Below, in pieces: positions 1 through 9,286 of a stretch of DNA of 64,000 nt. A program made the translations under genes and the position numbers. The stretch is from assembly GCA_016840025.1 (NCBI GenBank), contig JAEOTF010000074.1, positions 5,351 through 69,350 of the forward strand, given 5' to 3'. A model generated the notes under the pieces. The model did no database searches and had not been told where the DNA came from. It saw nothing but the letters and a program-made list of their open reading frames with translations. Origin of the DNA: Candidatus Hodarchaeota archaeon. GTDB lineage: Archaea; Asgardarchaeota; Heimdallarchaeia; Hodarchaeales; YT1-039. How positions within the stretch are numbered: the stretch's first letter is position 1; each line of letters starts with the position of its first letter.

Positions 1-274
1 AGTCTTCACGTATATTTTTTCTTTTTGGTACCTTTTGGATTTCCATTTGAACGACTTGGCTGGCAGTGTAATAACGATATTTTTCATCAATTTCGATTAA
101 AACATCTTGAAGGGTTCTATCAGGACTAAAAAGGGATAATGATTTCCCCATGCAGATAATTTCTTCAGCAGAGGCATTATGTTGCTTTTTGAAATAATGA
201 AGGACATCTTCAAGCCGAATATGGGGTAAAAAACGCCAGACCTTTCCTTCTAACGCGATCTCAATGAGCCTCAT
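1..274 (-). CDS. Hypothetical protein, 3' part cut by window edge
   Basis: An open frame starts at an ATG at 274 and runs leftwards off the window without a stop (about 91 codons seen). The product begins MRLIEIALEGKVWRF and is mixed polar/hydrophobic with no membrane segment. The stretch after residue 20 reads like a small alpha/beta domain, and its length and layout could suit a ubiquitin-like fold, but no motif identifies it. It has no strong homology that I recognise. The coding call rests on the uninterrupted frame and protein-like composition. Confidence 0.5.
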   Translation of the reverse strand, partial: MRLIEIALEGKVWRFLPHIRLEDVLHYFKKQHNASAEEIICMGKSLSLFSPDRTLQDVLIEIDEKYRYYTASQVVQMEIQKVPKRKNIRED

Positions 275-424
275 GGTTTCTGGTTTCCTTGGACGCTAAT
301 AGTGCTTAAACTGCGATGACAATTAAAACACTTTGAAATTCTTGTCTTATTTTTCTTTGCTATATCTGCCAAATGTCTGAATCGATCCTGTTTATCAACT
401 CACATTGGATATGGAAACTCTCGT

Positions 425-1261
425 TCAGTCAAGACGGTTACCACAATTGATGCAGAACCTATCACTTAAATCTGCTTTATTACCGCAATTATGACAAAAT
501 TGGATCCCATGCTGGATTTGTGGTATATCAGATTTGCTTTTCCATGGACTAGGCGATTTTAAATCCCGAGATGCGGCCTTTTCTGAGAATTTTACAACAA
601 TTACAATTACTAATCCAACAATAGGTACTATTGACAGAATTCCTAAAATAACCAACGGTTCAACACTAGGAGATCCATCTCCATCTGATGTTGTAGTAGC
701 GCTAGATTCTAATCCTAATCCGTCAAGTGTGTTGAGAACATTCTCATAATTGAACCCTATTTCTGAATAAGCAATTCTTTGGTCTTGACCGATAATATAC
801 ATTGTGGGAATGTATCCTGTCCCATAGTTTTCCCATACTATGCTATCATTATCTAGAGTTACAAACCATTCCATCTGATAGTCGATGGCAAAGGATAATA
901 CTAGATCTTTCTCTTCACTTGGCTCAATGTCGATAGAGATAATGGCTAACTCTTCAGTTGAATAATCATAATAGATTTTCCTCATATCAGGTATTGCTGC
1001 TTTACAAGGGGGACACCAGATCGCAAAAAAATCAAGAATAACAACCTTATTCTGAAAATCACTTAATGAAAACGTTTCTTCTGTCATAATATCGGTCAAA
1101 GTAAAATCTGGAGCCATAGTACCAGGTGATAATTGAAGAGGTTTCGCTATTGAGAAAGAATTGGTTCTATAAACATTAGTATTGATAACAAACAATTGGA
1201 ATGAAAAGATGATTAAAAAGAATAGCATTTTATTATCAAAAAACACAATCTTAGCATCCAT
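425..1261 (-). CDS. Membrane-anchored TlpA/ResA-type thioredoxin with C-terminal zinc ribbon
   Basis: Predicted thiol-disulfide oxidoreductase acting outside the membrane. An N-terminal hydrophobic segment (about residues 11-28) is a signal anchor. A TlpA/ResA thioredoxin fold follows (about 45-180), with the active-site motif WCPPC at 82-86 and the cis-Pro region YIPTMYI near 152. After a Ser/Thr/Gly linker a second membrane helix lies at about 203-224. The last 25 residues hold two CxxC pairs (FCHNCG and FCINCG), a zinc ribbon. With two membrane helices the thioredoxin domain would be outside and the ribbon inside or, less likely, at the membrane face. The fusion is unusual for the family. 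The family is sure; the substrate is unknown. It stands alone, with 440 bases to the next gene upstream. Confidence 0.85.
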   Translation of the reverse strand: MDAKIVFFDNKMLFFLIIFSFQLFVINTNVYRTNSFSIAKPLQLSPGTMAPDFTLTDIMTEETFSLSDFQNKVVILDFFAIWCPPCKAAIPDMRKIYYDYSTEELAIISIDIEPSEEKDLVLSFAIDYQMEWFVTLDNDSIVWENYGTGYIPTMYIIGQDQRIAYSEIGFNYENVLNTLDGLGLESSATTTSDGDGSPSVEPLVILGILSIVPIVGLVIVIVVKFSEKAASRDLKSPSPWKSKSDIPQIQHGIQFCHNCGNKADLSDRFCINCGNRLD

Positions 1262-1587
1262 TAGTTTAATTGGAAAATACTTTATTCAGTATGGTTCACT
1301 TAGAAATTTGTTTCTTACTAAAACATATTCTTTAATTTCCTGTTTAAGAGTTAAGGAAAGATCAATTAAAATCCTGTCACTATAATCCTTTCTATTTTTG
1401 TGACTTATCATGTGTTAAAATTCAATAAAGAACATGGTTGCATTATTCTTCCCAATTTGGTTACATGCCCAGTATTTTTTCGGTTGTACCAAAATCTCAC
1501 CACCACCAACCTATACGCTATAAGTGTGCTACGTAGTTTCTTCGGACTCCCTTATTATCTCCCTAAATTCTCTTGACCTTAACCTAA
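1262..1587. other. Intergenic region, no gene seen
   Basis: AT-rich spacer between the thioredoxin gene (start 1261) and the repeat at 1588. The short frames on the plus strand are not protein-like. No RNA gene or convincing hairpin was seen. Confidence 0.5.
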
Positions 1588-1623
1588 TTCTGCCCTATAC
1601 TTTATATTTTTATAAAGAAATTA
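1588..1623. repeat. 36-bp direct repeat, copy 1
   Basis: Begins TTCTGCCCTATACTTTATA and ends AAAGAAATTA. It matches 2610-2645 at 32 of 36 positions by eye. The four differences are all transitions. The two copies flank the gene at 1701-2543. The core contains a TATA-like TTTATATTTTTATA. Confidence 0.7.
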
Positions 1624-1700
1624 GTGCATTATTATTAAATGGCTGAAATGATCTCTGTTTATCAAATAGAAATATCTGTTTATAGATGAAATCGATTAAG

Positions 1701-2543
1701 CTATTTTTTTCTACTTTTTTGGATCATTGAAATAACTGCTAAGCATATGAAAGGTATAATCGGGTCAGCAAATGGAATGAGACCGTTTTTATCTGTATCC
1801 CACGCATTCGTTGAAATTAATGTTTGAATCCGAGTACTGACTTCTTCTACGCTTTTTTGTCCATATTTTCTAGTGTAACAATCCGTAGAATTTCCTATAT
1901 CTCCAATACCACCCCCAATTGTCTTAAAATCCATTTTTAATAGAATTCCAGTAACTGTGTCATAAAAAGCAGTGATATTTAGGATATTGGAAATATACTC
2001 TAGTTTCCATGCTTCACGCGTCGTATCTGCGACATCACAGGCCGTTTCTGTCGTAACATTTGCCATAAATGCTTCTAATAGGATTTTTGAACCAATATCA
2101 ATATTATTTGGATTAATATAGCCCACAGTTGTCCGATTACTTCCTTCCCCCTTCTCATTAACATAAATGTGATTTGTAGGGTCGATAAGAAAAGAAGGAA
2201 TAAATCTTAAAGAATGGGTAGCATTGTGCATTGTACCATCAATCGTCTCTTCAAGAAATGCGCCAAAGGTTGAATATGAAACACTGAATTCGGCATATGT
2301 GGGATTTAGTATATCAAAGGAATCAGCTGATATGATATCATTATGATCAATATGAGTGTCGTTTAATGCTCCAGATGATCTAAAACCTTCGAAATCCCAG
2401 CGATAAGTCGAGCTTGTTCCATCTGAAGGGCGAAAAGGGTCAGTGTAAGCTCTAACATAAGTCAATATAAAAAAAATCGTTAAAAATATAAGTAATATGC
2501 CAATAATTCGTGTTTTTGGGAAATTAATCAAGAAATTCACCAT
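1701..2543 (-). CDS. Secreted/surface protein with N- and C-terminal membrane segments
   Basis: Unrecognised protein of 280 residues. An N-terminal hydrophobic helix (about 10-31) is a signal peptide or anchor. The middle is a beta-rich ectodomain with several N-x-S/T sequons (for example NDT, NAT, NRT, NIT, NST), consistent with a glycosylated cell-surface protein. Two cysteines (about residues 170 and 222) could form a disulfide. The C terminus is a short hydrophobic stretch followed by KSRKK, the layout of an archaeosortase or C-terminal anchor signal. Similar tails end the proteins at 14537-15811 and 44206-45357. A 15-bp palindrome (2586-2600) and a 36-bp repeat lie just upstream of its start. 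Function unknown. Confidence 0.7.
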   Translation of the reverse strand: MVNFLINFPKTRIIGILLIFLTIFFILTYVRAYTDPFRPSDGTSSTYRWDFEGFRSSGALNDTHIDHNDIISADSFDILNPTYAEFSVSYSTFGAFLEETIDGTMHNATHSLRFIPSFLIDPTNHIYVNEKGEGSNRTTVGYINPNNIDIGSKILLEAFMANVTTETACDVADTTREAWKLEYISNILNITAFYDTVTGILLKMDFKTIGGGIGDIGNSTDCYTRKYGQKSVEEVSTRIQTLISTNAWDTDKNGLIPFADPIIPFICLAVISMIQKSRKK

Positions 2544-2585
2544 CTAGAGTCATTTAGTGTTAATAATTTAAAAGATCATACTATT

Positions 2586-2600
2586 CTCTGTTGAACAGAG
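2586..2600. promoter_or_regulatory. 15-bp palindrome, possible operator
   Basis: CTCTGTT-G-AACAGAG, a perfect 7-bp inverted repeat around one central base. It lies 43 bases upstream of the minus-strand start at 2543, so it could be a regulator site for the surface protein gene. A function as operator is inference. Confidence 0.35.
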
Positions 2601-2609
2601 AAAGGCTTG

Positions 2610-2645
2610 TTCTGCCCTATACTTTGTACTTTTATGAGGAAATTA
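2610..2645. repeat. 36-bp direct repeat, copy 2
   Basis: Second copy of the repeat at 1588-1623. It lies upstream of the surface protein gene and close to the palindrome at 2586-2600. A duplicated promoter region or the scar of a gene insertion would both explain the arrangement. Confidence 0.7.
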
Positions 2646-2751
2646 ATTGTTTGCTTTAATTCAAGTTTTTGTTTTTTTAAAATAGTAAATAATATGGCTT
2701 ACATGAAAAAAATTACTTGTTAAGTTTTAGGAAAAAAGTTAATTCTAAAGT

Positions 2752-2760
2752 TTTATATAA
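2752..2760 (+). promoter_or_regulatory. Box A (TATA) promoter for the 2822 gene
   Basis: TTTATATAA, preceded by the purine-rich TAAAG as a possible BRE. It sits about 62-70 bases upstream of the ATG at 2822, which gives a transcript start near 2785 and a short leader. It likely drives the 2822 and 3328 genes together. Confidence 0.55.
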
Positions 2761-2821
2761 CACTTAATTTGAAACGATAATTAAAACACAAGATAAAACA
2801 GCAAATGGAGATTGACGCGAA

Positions 2822-3223
2822 ATGTATGTCATTTCAACTAACCGTAAAAAAAATCGTCTCTATATCGAACTAAAAGGCTTTATATCCTATGATGAGACAA
2901 GAAGGGCTGTGGACGCGATTAAACGAGAATTGAATAATCTTAAACCCGATTTTGATATTATAAACGATATGAGAGACTTTAAGCCCACTAGTCCCGAAGG
3001 TGCTATGCGTATTCAACAGGCTCAAGTGTATGCATCTCAGAAAGGTCTTCGTAGGGTTGTGCGGATCGTTGATTCTAAATTAGGGTCTCTCCAATTCAAA
3101 AGGTTACACCAGCAAAGTGGTATAGCTTATGATGTATTCGAAGCTGACTCTTTAGTAGCAGCTGAAAAATTATTAGATGAGTTAGTTGATTGTAATCAAG
3201 CTGATTTAAGCTGTTTTTGCTAA
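2822..3223 (+). CDS. STAS/SpoIIAA-like domain protein
   Basis: Small soluble protein of 133 residues that begins with a beta-hairpin and then alternating alpha/beta segments. The phrase IINDMRDFKP followed by a long helix with A-x-x-A-x-x-G resembles STAS-like (SpoIIAA/DUF3478-type) domains, which act as protein-interaction switches. The CheY-like gene starts about 105 bases downstream on the same strand, which suggests a two-gene signalling unit. The last residues contain a Cys-rich end (C-x-C). The assignment to the STAS-like superfamily is by pattern only and is moderate. No kinase or phosphatase partner is in view. Confidence 0.55.
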   Translation: MYVISTNRKKNRLYIELKGFISYDETRRAVDAIKRELNNLKPDFDIINDMRDFKPTSPEGAMRIQQAQVYASQKGLRRVVRIVDSKLGSLQFKRLHQQSGIAYDVFEADSLVAAEKLLDELVDCNQADLSCFC

Positions 3224-3327
3224 ATAAATGCATATAGCTAATTCTTGCTGTAGAAATTATGATAATGATTCCTTAAACAATAGCAGGAGATAAAGAGAGA
3301 GTAGTGCATTAAACATGGGGATTGACT

Positions 3328-3699
3328 ATGAAGAGAGTATTAATTGCAGATGATGCTAAGTTCATACGATTGATGTTGCGAAAAATTCTCACTTCTAACG
3401 GGTATGATGTAGTCGCTGAAGCTGCAACAGGTGAGGAATGTATTAAGCTTTATGCAAAATTCCACCCAGACCTAGTTACAATGGATATCGTAATGCCAGA
3501 ACTTGATGGTATAGAAACTGTTCGCCATATTCGGGATTTTGATCCAGAAGCTAGAATAGTGATAGTGACTGCATTATATCAGGAACCAATGATAATGGAA
3601 GCATTGGAAGCGGGCGCAGTAAACTTTATAGTCACGCCATTTAAACCAGAAAAAGTAATAGCGACTGTAGATAAGGTGATGTTGAATAAATTTCATTGA
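3328..3699 (+). CDS. CheY-like response regulator receiver, conserved Lys replaced by Thr
   Basis: Stand-alone receiver domain of 123 residues with no output domain. The acidic pair D8-D9, phospho-acceptor D53 (in LVTMDIVMP) and T81 are present. The usual Lys-Pro before beta5 reads VTPFKP, so the conserved lysine is Thr (codon ACG near 3634) with a lysine three residues later. I chose the ATG at 3328 because GGGG at 3317-3320 is well spaced for it; a TTG at 3322 is also in frame. Its neighbour is the STAS-like gene. No histidine kinase is nearby. Receiver identity is certain; its phosphorylation chemistry may be altered. Confidence 0.9.
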   Translation: MKRVLIADDAKFIRLMLRKILTSNGYDVVAEAATGEECIKLYAKFHPDLVTMDIVMPELDGIETVRHIRDFDPEARIVIVTALYQEPMIMEALEAGAVNFIVTPFKPEKVIATVDKVMLNKFH

Positions 3700-3819
3700 G
3701 GGGTCGAAAATAGACATGTAATTTTAATTAATTATCTTCTTTGAAAACTCCTTAACATAGGTAAGAGCGAGTCTTATCAATAATAGAAAGAAATCAATTT
3801 CACCTTCCCTCATAGGAAA

Positions 3820-4548
3820 TTAGGTCCATCTAAGGATCTTTTTAATAGGAAGTTTTATGATAAATAGGAGATAATCATTATCCAACTCTTCAATTTCTTG
3901 CTTGGTTTCCCTTTCAGTTTCAAGTTTGTTCCGCCCTTCATGATAATTTGCACGAAAGCATTTGAGACTCTCTTCGAATACGTCGTTAAATTTCTCACTA
4001 AAAGTACTTGATAAAATCTCAAGTTTCATATCTTCACTCAATTGGGAAAACGTTTTATTATCTGCTATTGGGATATCTTGCCTAGTTTCCTTGAACAATT
4101 CAATATAGTCTATTGTTGGACTAATCAGTTTTTTCAGAAAGCGAAAAGCTAATTCTCTAGTATCTATTAGTGAATTATACATTTCTTTTCGTTCTTCTTG
4201 TGTCATCTCTTCTATACCTAACGCATATAAGTGCTCTATTGGATTCATGGTGATTTCTTCTGCAAGTATGTAGTAATTCTCCCTACTTTTTTCCTTTTTA
4301 ACTTCTGAAACAACTCCTCTTTCTATCATTGGTTTAATATGACGAAGAATAGTTGCCTTACTCTTCCCAATTAGGTTTGCAAGTCTTGTTAGGCTTAATT
4401 CTCTGAAAACTAATATAAATATGAAAATTTTTGACGGGATCTCTTGTTTTATAATTTCAATAAGTGCTGGTGAATGCTTTACGGCTAATTTTGCATCATT
4501 TTGTATTGTAGATCCTTTTACGCCTTCCATTGCTTTATTATCAGACAT
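3820..4548 (-). CDS. Winged-helix (ArsR/MarR-like) transcriptional regulator
   Basis: DNA-binding protein of 242 residues. The helix-turn-helix and wing lie at about 47-100 (LTRLANLIGKSKATILRHI, then a basic wing and YYILAEE). The C-terminal 140 residues are helical and charged, and carry no recognised ligand domain. It is transcribed alone, away from the CheY gene. The target is unknown. Regulator fold is confident; family placement is not. Confidence 0.7.
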   Translation of the reverse strand: MSDNKAMEGVKGSTIQNDAKLAVKHSPALIEIIKQEIPSKIFIFILVFRELSLTRLANLIGKSKATILRHIKPMIERGVVSEVKKEKSRENYYILAEEITMNPIEHLYALGIEEMTQEERKEMYNSLIDTRELAFRFLKKLISPTIDYIELFKETRQDIPIADNKTFSQLSEDMKLEILSSTFSEKFNDVFEESLKCFRANYHEGRNKLETERETKQEIEELDNDYLLFIIKLPIKKILRWT

Positions 4549-4864
4549 TTCGCATCACTATTTTTCGGATTGGTTTACATTTAATATTTCAATTATTATT
4601 TTATAAATCATTCGATATGCAACGTTATTTTAACATTATATATCTTATAAAGATTCATATTTATCATATAAATGAATTTATCATTTTATAGTGAAGTTAC
4701 AGCTTTTTTGTAGAGTTAGATTGTAAATATTATTTTTAGTTGTTTATGACTAACATTAGAAAACAGTTCTTTATGCAAAATGCTAATAACCCTCAACAAA
4801 CACAATTTACTCTCCAGCTATATATTATAGATTCTTTATGGATTTTGTATGAAAAATTAGCTTT

Positions 4865-5578
4865 CTATGATTTGAGCCGTGTGATGGGAACTTCATTCAG
4901 AATACTTAGTTCTTTTCTCTCAAATGGATCATACTCACACTTTACAGCACATATATTGACCCCTTTCCAGACTGCTTTGGATAAAGCTTCTGAAAAATGT
5001 GGGTCAGTTTTCCAGTTCGGCGCAAAAGATTCCGCATCACTTCGCTTTATTATAAACACTATAAAAGCCTGATATCCTGTGCTAATCGCATCTATTAATT
5101 CATTCACATGTTTTTTACCGCGAAGAGTTGGAGCGTCAGGAAAAAACGCTATGTTATTCTTCACTAGTGTCGCGCTTTTAATTTCAACCAATGTCTCTTC
5201 TTTTGTTTCAGGGTCAAACATCAAAAAATCGAATCGGCTCTTCCCCACCGTAAATTCGGGTTTTATAATCTCATAGTTACGAAAGACATGGAGTTTAGTA
5301 TACTCTTCTTGGAAAAGTCGGTTTGAAATCATAGAATCAATGTTTACCCAAACCTGTCCTGTTTTAACCCCTATAACGGAATAACGGGTTTTTCGCTTTG
5401 GATTAGTTGCCTCACGTAACACAAGTTGCGCATTAGGTAGGAATAGTTCCTTAAGTCGCCCGGGGTCTGGAACATGGGCTTCGACTGTTTTACCTGAATC
5501 TATCAATCTAACTATAGCTAAAAAGCGATTAGGTCGCTCAATAAACTTTGCTAAATGATATATACCGGGACATTTCAT
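4865..5578 (-). CDS. sfsA: Sugar fermentation stimulation protein homolog (SfsA)
   Basis: Full-length SfsA family protein (237 residues; the family is usually about 230-240). An N-terminal OB-like part contains AHVPDPGRLKEL. The C-terminal nuclease-like part has the pattern FLMFDPETKEETLVEIKSAT followed by FFPDAPTLRGKKHV, which is the family signature. SfsA was named for effects on maltose genes in E. coli; the fold suggests a nucleic-acid-binding or nuclease role, and the biochemical function is not settled. It is transcribed alone. Confidence 0.92.
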   Translation of the reverse strand: MKCPGIYHLAKFIERPNRFLAIVRLIDSGKTVEAHVPDPGRLKELFLPNAQLVLREATNPKRKTRYSVIGVKTGQVWVNIDSMISNRLFQEEYTKLHVFRNYEIIKPEFTVGKSRFDFLMFDPETKEETLVEIKSATLVKNNIAFFPDAPTLRGKKHVNELIDAISTGYQAFIVFIIKRSDAESFAPNWKTDPHFSEALSKAVWKGVNICAVKCEYDPFERKELSILNEVPITRLKS

Positions 5579-5780
5579 TAGATTGAACCTTAATGGTCGT
5601 AAGATATAACAATGATTAATGTGAATGGAATTAGAAATTAATAGATGATGTAAAACAATAATTCATCACAATTTAGCACAAACTGTTGAAAACACAATGA
5701 ATATCCAAAATAAAGAGTTAATAGAATATTAGATTAATATTAGAAGATAATAAGGTAAAGCTGTGCAGAAGTGATGAGTG

Positions 5781-7403
5781 ATGTGCAACAATAGTGTGCA
5801 TGATGGATTAATTACTAAAGATATTCTTACGAGCGCAGAAAAGATAGCTGGACTTAGTTTTACTGATAAAGAAAGAAATCAGATGTTAAAAGGTCTCAAT
5901 AATTCACGATCGAATTATCTGCAGCTTAGAAAAACGAAGATGGACCACGGTATATCTCCCGTTCTTTATTTCAATCCTCAATTACCTGATATTGACTATT
6001 CACAGATACAAAAACCAATTAAAATAACGAATTATTCAGATATTGAAATACCTACGAATTTTGAAGACATAGCTTATTTTTCTCTACCCCAATTAGCCCA
6101 TTTACTAAGGAACAGAAAAATTAGTTCAGTCGAACTCACAAAATTATACTTCCGTAGATTGAAACGGTACAATCCCAAACTTGAATGTGTAATTACTTTC
6201 ACCGAAGATATTGCACTCAAACAAGCTAAGCAAGCAGATTCTGAAATTGGGCAAGGACAGTATCGTGGACCCCTACATGGAATACCGTATGGGATAAAGG
6301 ATTTATTTGCATATCCTGGCTTACCAACTACTTGGGGAGCCAAACCGTATAAAGATCAAATCATTAATGAAAAGGCAACCGTGATTCAACGACTCGAAGA
6401 TGCAGGCGCAGTTATGATAGCTAAATTAGCTATGGGAGAGTTAGGAGATGATAATGTATGGTTTGGTGGAAAGACAAAATCCCCATGGAACCTCGAAAAA
6501 GGGGCAGGCGGATCTTCATCGGGGTCCGCAGCAGCAACAGCAGCGGGATTAGTAGGATTTTCTATAGGAAGTGAAACATGGGGAAGTATTATTCACCCAT
6601 CAGACAGATGTGGTACGACTGGTTTGAGACCTACCTATGGTAGAGTAAGTAGATTTGGAGCTATGACCCTGAGTTGGTCAATGGATAAACTTGGTCCAAT
6701 CTGTCGAACGGTTGAAGGGTGTGCAATAGTATTTGATGCGATATACGGTCCTGACAGCAAAGATCTTACAATTAGAGATATTCCCTTTAATTGGGATAGC
6801 TCACAGGGCATTGATAAAATACGTGTAGGCTATACTAAAACCTTATTTGAACAAGAACGACCTTATAAAGAGCATGACGACCAAACCCTAAAAGTTTTAG
6901 AATCAATGGGGTTAAAGCTTATCCCGATTGAACTCCCTGATATTTCCATCAACACTTTGTATATTATTATTTTAGCTGAAGCCGCTACGGTTTTTGAAGA
7001 ACTCATATTATCCGACCAAGATGATTTATTGGAAACAGAGTTGTCAAATTCATTCAGAATGGCACGATTGGTTCCTGCTGTAGAGTATCTTAAAGCAAAT
7101 CGTCTTCGGCGCATAATAATGGAAGAAATGGCAGAACTCTTCACCCAAGTTGATGTTTTTCTTACACCGACTATTGATCACACCCAAAATTTCTGGACTA
7201 CTACAAGTAATTTTCTATCGAATTTAACTGGGCATCCCGCTGTGGTAGTACCGAATGGTTTCAAAAATGATAATATGCCAACGAGTATTACATTTATTGG
7301 AGATCTATACAAGGAAACTGAAACTCTGTATGTGGCTAAGGCGTATCAAGACGCCACTGACTTTCATTTGAGATATCCTAATTTAAGTATAAATCAGCCA
7401 TAA
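5781..7403 (+). CDS. Amidase signature family hydrolase
   Basis: Amidase of about 540 residues. The Ser-cisSer-Lys triad is visible: Lys in GIPYGIKDLF (about 173), the cis-Ser loop in GAGGSSSGSAAA (about 247-258), and the nucleophile in SETWGSIIHPS (about 270-280). The first 90 residues are the extra helical segment of a GatA-related subgroup that also carries an AEKIAGL-like start. Because GatB and GatC are not adjacent, it is more likely a stand-alone amidase than the tRNA amidotransferase subunit. An in-frame GTG directly precedes the ATG chosen. The substrate cannot be read from sequence. Confidence 0.9.
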   Translation: MCNNSVHDGLITKDILTSAEKIAGLSFTDKERNQMLKGLNNSRSNYLQLRKTKMDHGISPVLYFNPQLPDIDYSQIQKPIKITNYSDIEIPTNFEDIAYFSLPQLAHLLRNRKISSVELTKLYFRRLKRYNPKLECVITFTEDIALKQAKQADSEIGQGQYRGPLHGIPYGIKDLFAYPGLPTTWGAKPYKDQIINEKATVIQRLEDAGAVMIAKLAMGELGDDNVWFGGKTKSPWNLEKGAGGSSSGSAAATAAGLVGFSIGSETWGSIIHPSDRCGTTGLRPTYGRVSRFGAMTLSWSMDKLGPICRTVEGCAIVFDAIYGPDSKDLTIRDIPFNWDSSQGIDKIRVGYTKTLFEQERPYKEHDDQTLKVLESMGLKLIPIELPDISINTLYIIILAEAATVFEELILSDQDDLLETELSNSFRMARLVPAVEYLKANRLRRIIMEEMAELFTQVDVFLTPTIDHTQNFWTTTSNFLSNLTGHPAVVVPNGFKNDNMPTSITFIGDLYKETETLYVAKAYQDATDFHLRYPNLSINQP

Positions 7404-7502
7404 ACCAGCTACCTCTAAACTGAGAAAAAACTATTATGAATCCAATAAATTCAGAATAACTAAGTAGTGAATTACAGCTAATTACAATTCAAAGGCTCAA
7501 GG

Positions 7503-8135
7503 ATGACATTAGAAGTGAGTCTAGCTGACGATCAGTTTCTAATACGGATTTTGTTTCTTATTTATGCATTATCTTATGCAATTGTTTTCTTTACAGCAAA
7601 TTATTTTCAAAAAAAATATACAGGGCAGAGTACATTCGTGTTGGGGAAAGGAGAACTAGGGTGGCATCTCCTCCCTGAATTAGGGCATCAATTCGTCTTG
7701 CTGTTATGGGGCTTAGCTATTCTTCTAATAGTCCTTCTTCCCGACCTCTCCTTGATGGAAATCACAACAGCTCCCTCAGATTTTGGAATTATAATTGGGT
7801 TTCTTCTAATGTTCACAGGGGTTGGGCTTTTCGGATGGGTACGATGGGTTATGGGTGGAGCGTGGCGGGTAGGTATTGATCACGCCACTAAAACCCAATT
7901 AATCACCACGGGTCCTTTTCACTTCTCCCGAAATCCCGCATATGTATCTATTCATCTCATGTTTCTCGGAAGTTTCTTAGTAACGCTTGATTTTCTCTTT
8001 TTACTCTTTTTTGGATTCTATATGGTGTTTACACACTTTCAAATTCTCGAAGAAGAGAAATTCTTAAAGAAAACACACGGAAAGCGATTTTATACTTACC
8101 AAAGGAAAGTTGGGCGATATTTCTGGAGGTTTTAA
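7503..8135 (+). CDS. Isoprenylcysteine carboxyl methyltransferase/phospholipid methyltransferase-like membrane protein
   Basis: Integral membrane methyltransferase of 210 residues with four to five hydrophobic helices. The C-terminal SAM-binding signature is clear: TTGPFHFSRNPAYVS (about 140-154) and, after a helix, EEEKFLKKTHGKRFYTY (about 179-195). This matches the ICMT/PEMT superfamily. Members methylate isoprenylated proteins, phospholipids or sterol-like lipids; the substrate here is unknown. It follows the amidase by 99 bases on the same strand. Confidence 0.88.
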   Translation: MTLEVSLADDQFLIRILFLIYALSYAIVFFTANYFQKKYTGQSTFVLGKGELGWHLLPELGHQFVLLLWGLAILLIVLLPDLSLMEITTAPSDFGIIIGFLLMFTGVGLFGWVRWVMGGAWRVGIDHATKTQLITTGPFHFSRNPAYVSIHLMFLGSFLVTLDFLFLLFFGFYMVFTHFQILEEEKFLKKTHGKRFYTYQRKVGRYFWRF

Positions 8136-8139
8136 TGCC

Positions 8140-9129
8140 TCAATGATGACTGTTCGGAGTATTTGATATATCGGGAGTGGGAAGCAATTTGTGTGTTAAC
8201 ATGTGCGTTAGATCATGAATAGGAACAAAAAATAAAAGCACAATTACCATTGAGAATTCATTCGCTAATTCAAAAGTTTCGGCAAAAATATGATTAACTG
8301 TTTCTTTTACTAACACAAGTACCCACGTAAGAAGGAAATTTGTTATTATATAGGGAATGACTTTACTCCTCAAAATCTCGTTAATATCGAATAAGTTTTT
8401 CTTTAAAATCCCATAAGCTATTATAATGTTTACTATGACTGTTGAGGTGAGAGTGAGCTCAAATTTTAAAATTCTATCATCAGATATAAAATCGAGTAGA
8501 AGGACAATAGTTATAGCGACAAATGGTATTGCTGCTGCTAAAATAAAATATCCAGAGATCTTTTTTAGGTTTTCATCATTAGATCTATACATCCTCACAA
8601 AATTTGCAGCAGTAAATATCATAAAAACGGCTAGTAAGAGATAATAAGACCAATAAATGAAATTTTGGACTTCATTGAATTTTATATCATAATGCCCGTA
8701 ATAAGATTGGTCGGTTTCGTGAATATCTTGAAAATAGAATAAAAATCGAAGAATAAAAACAATTGGAGGAATTAGGTACAAAAATAGTAGCGATTTGTTT
8801 TGTAGAAAATTACTATCATACAAATATGTATAAGAAAAATGTAAAAAGAATACAACGGTAAATAAGCTAACTAAGCTATTAATCTGCATCCAAAAATTCC
8901 AAAGATTCGAGTGTCCTTCCTCAACACAAGTGGCAAAGAATGCAGTCAATGAAACGATTAGATTACATATTTGAGCACTTGTAAATAACTGAATAGAAGT
9001 TGTCCTTTCAGCTCTATAAAAGAGAATAATAATAATCACAAGAGACATGATCGCAGCAATAAAATAAGGAATTGCCCAAGGATTGAAGAAATATTCGCCA
9101 AGGGGTGATTCAGTACTCACTTTTACCAC
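8140..9129 (-). CDS. Orphan 7TM sensor-like membrane protein (histidine-kinase N-terminal 7TM type)
   Basis: Polytopic protein of 329 residues with about eight hydrophobic helices and little else. The turn between the later helices carries IIIAYGILKKNLFDI, a phrase typical of the 7TM sensor region at the N terminus of some histidine kinases. No HisKA or ATPase domain follows; the chain ends after a His-rich tail. It may pass its signal to a separate protein. The next gene upstream on the same strand is the cyclase-like gene at 9287-10192, with a 157-base gap. Topology is sure; sensing function is inferred. Confidence 0.65.
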   Translation of the reverse strand: MVKVSTESPLGEYFFNPWAIPYFIAAIMSLVIIIILFYRAERTTSIQLFTSAQICNLIVSLTAFFATCVEEGHSNLWNFWMQINSLVSLFTVVFFLHFSYTYLYDSNFLQNKSLLFLYLIPPIVFILRFLFYFQDIHETDQSYYGHYDIKFNEVQNFIYWSYYLLLAVFMIFTAANFVRMYRSNDENLKKISGYFILAAAIPFVAITIVLLLDFISDDRILKFELTLTSTVIVNIIIAYGILKKNLFDINEILRSKVIPYIITNFLLTWVLVLVKETVNHIFAETFELANEFSMVIVLLFFVPIHDLTHMLTHKLLPTPDISNTPNSHH

Positions 9130-9286
9130 ACTCGTAAATCTTTCTTGTCTTACATTAAGAGCTAGTTGTCTAATATCAAAGATACATTTTTTTCAATTTA
9201 TTTTAATTTGTGGTGCCTTTTCAGGAGATCATAAATAATCTAAAATGTCAGGACTCCGATTACCATTAGAAATCTAGAAATAAGCC

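Noticed and set aside
4740..5072. Plus-strand ORF of 110 codons
   Set aside because: It is antisense to the 3' end of sfsA and has no protein-like features of its own.
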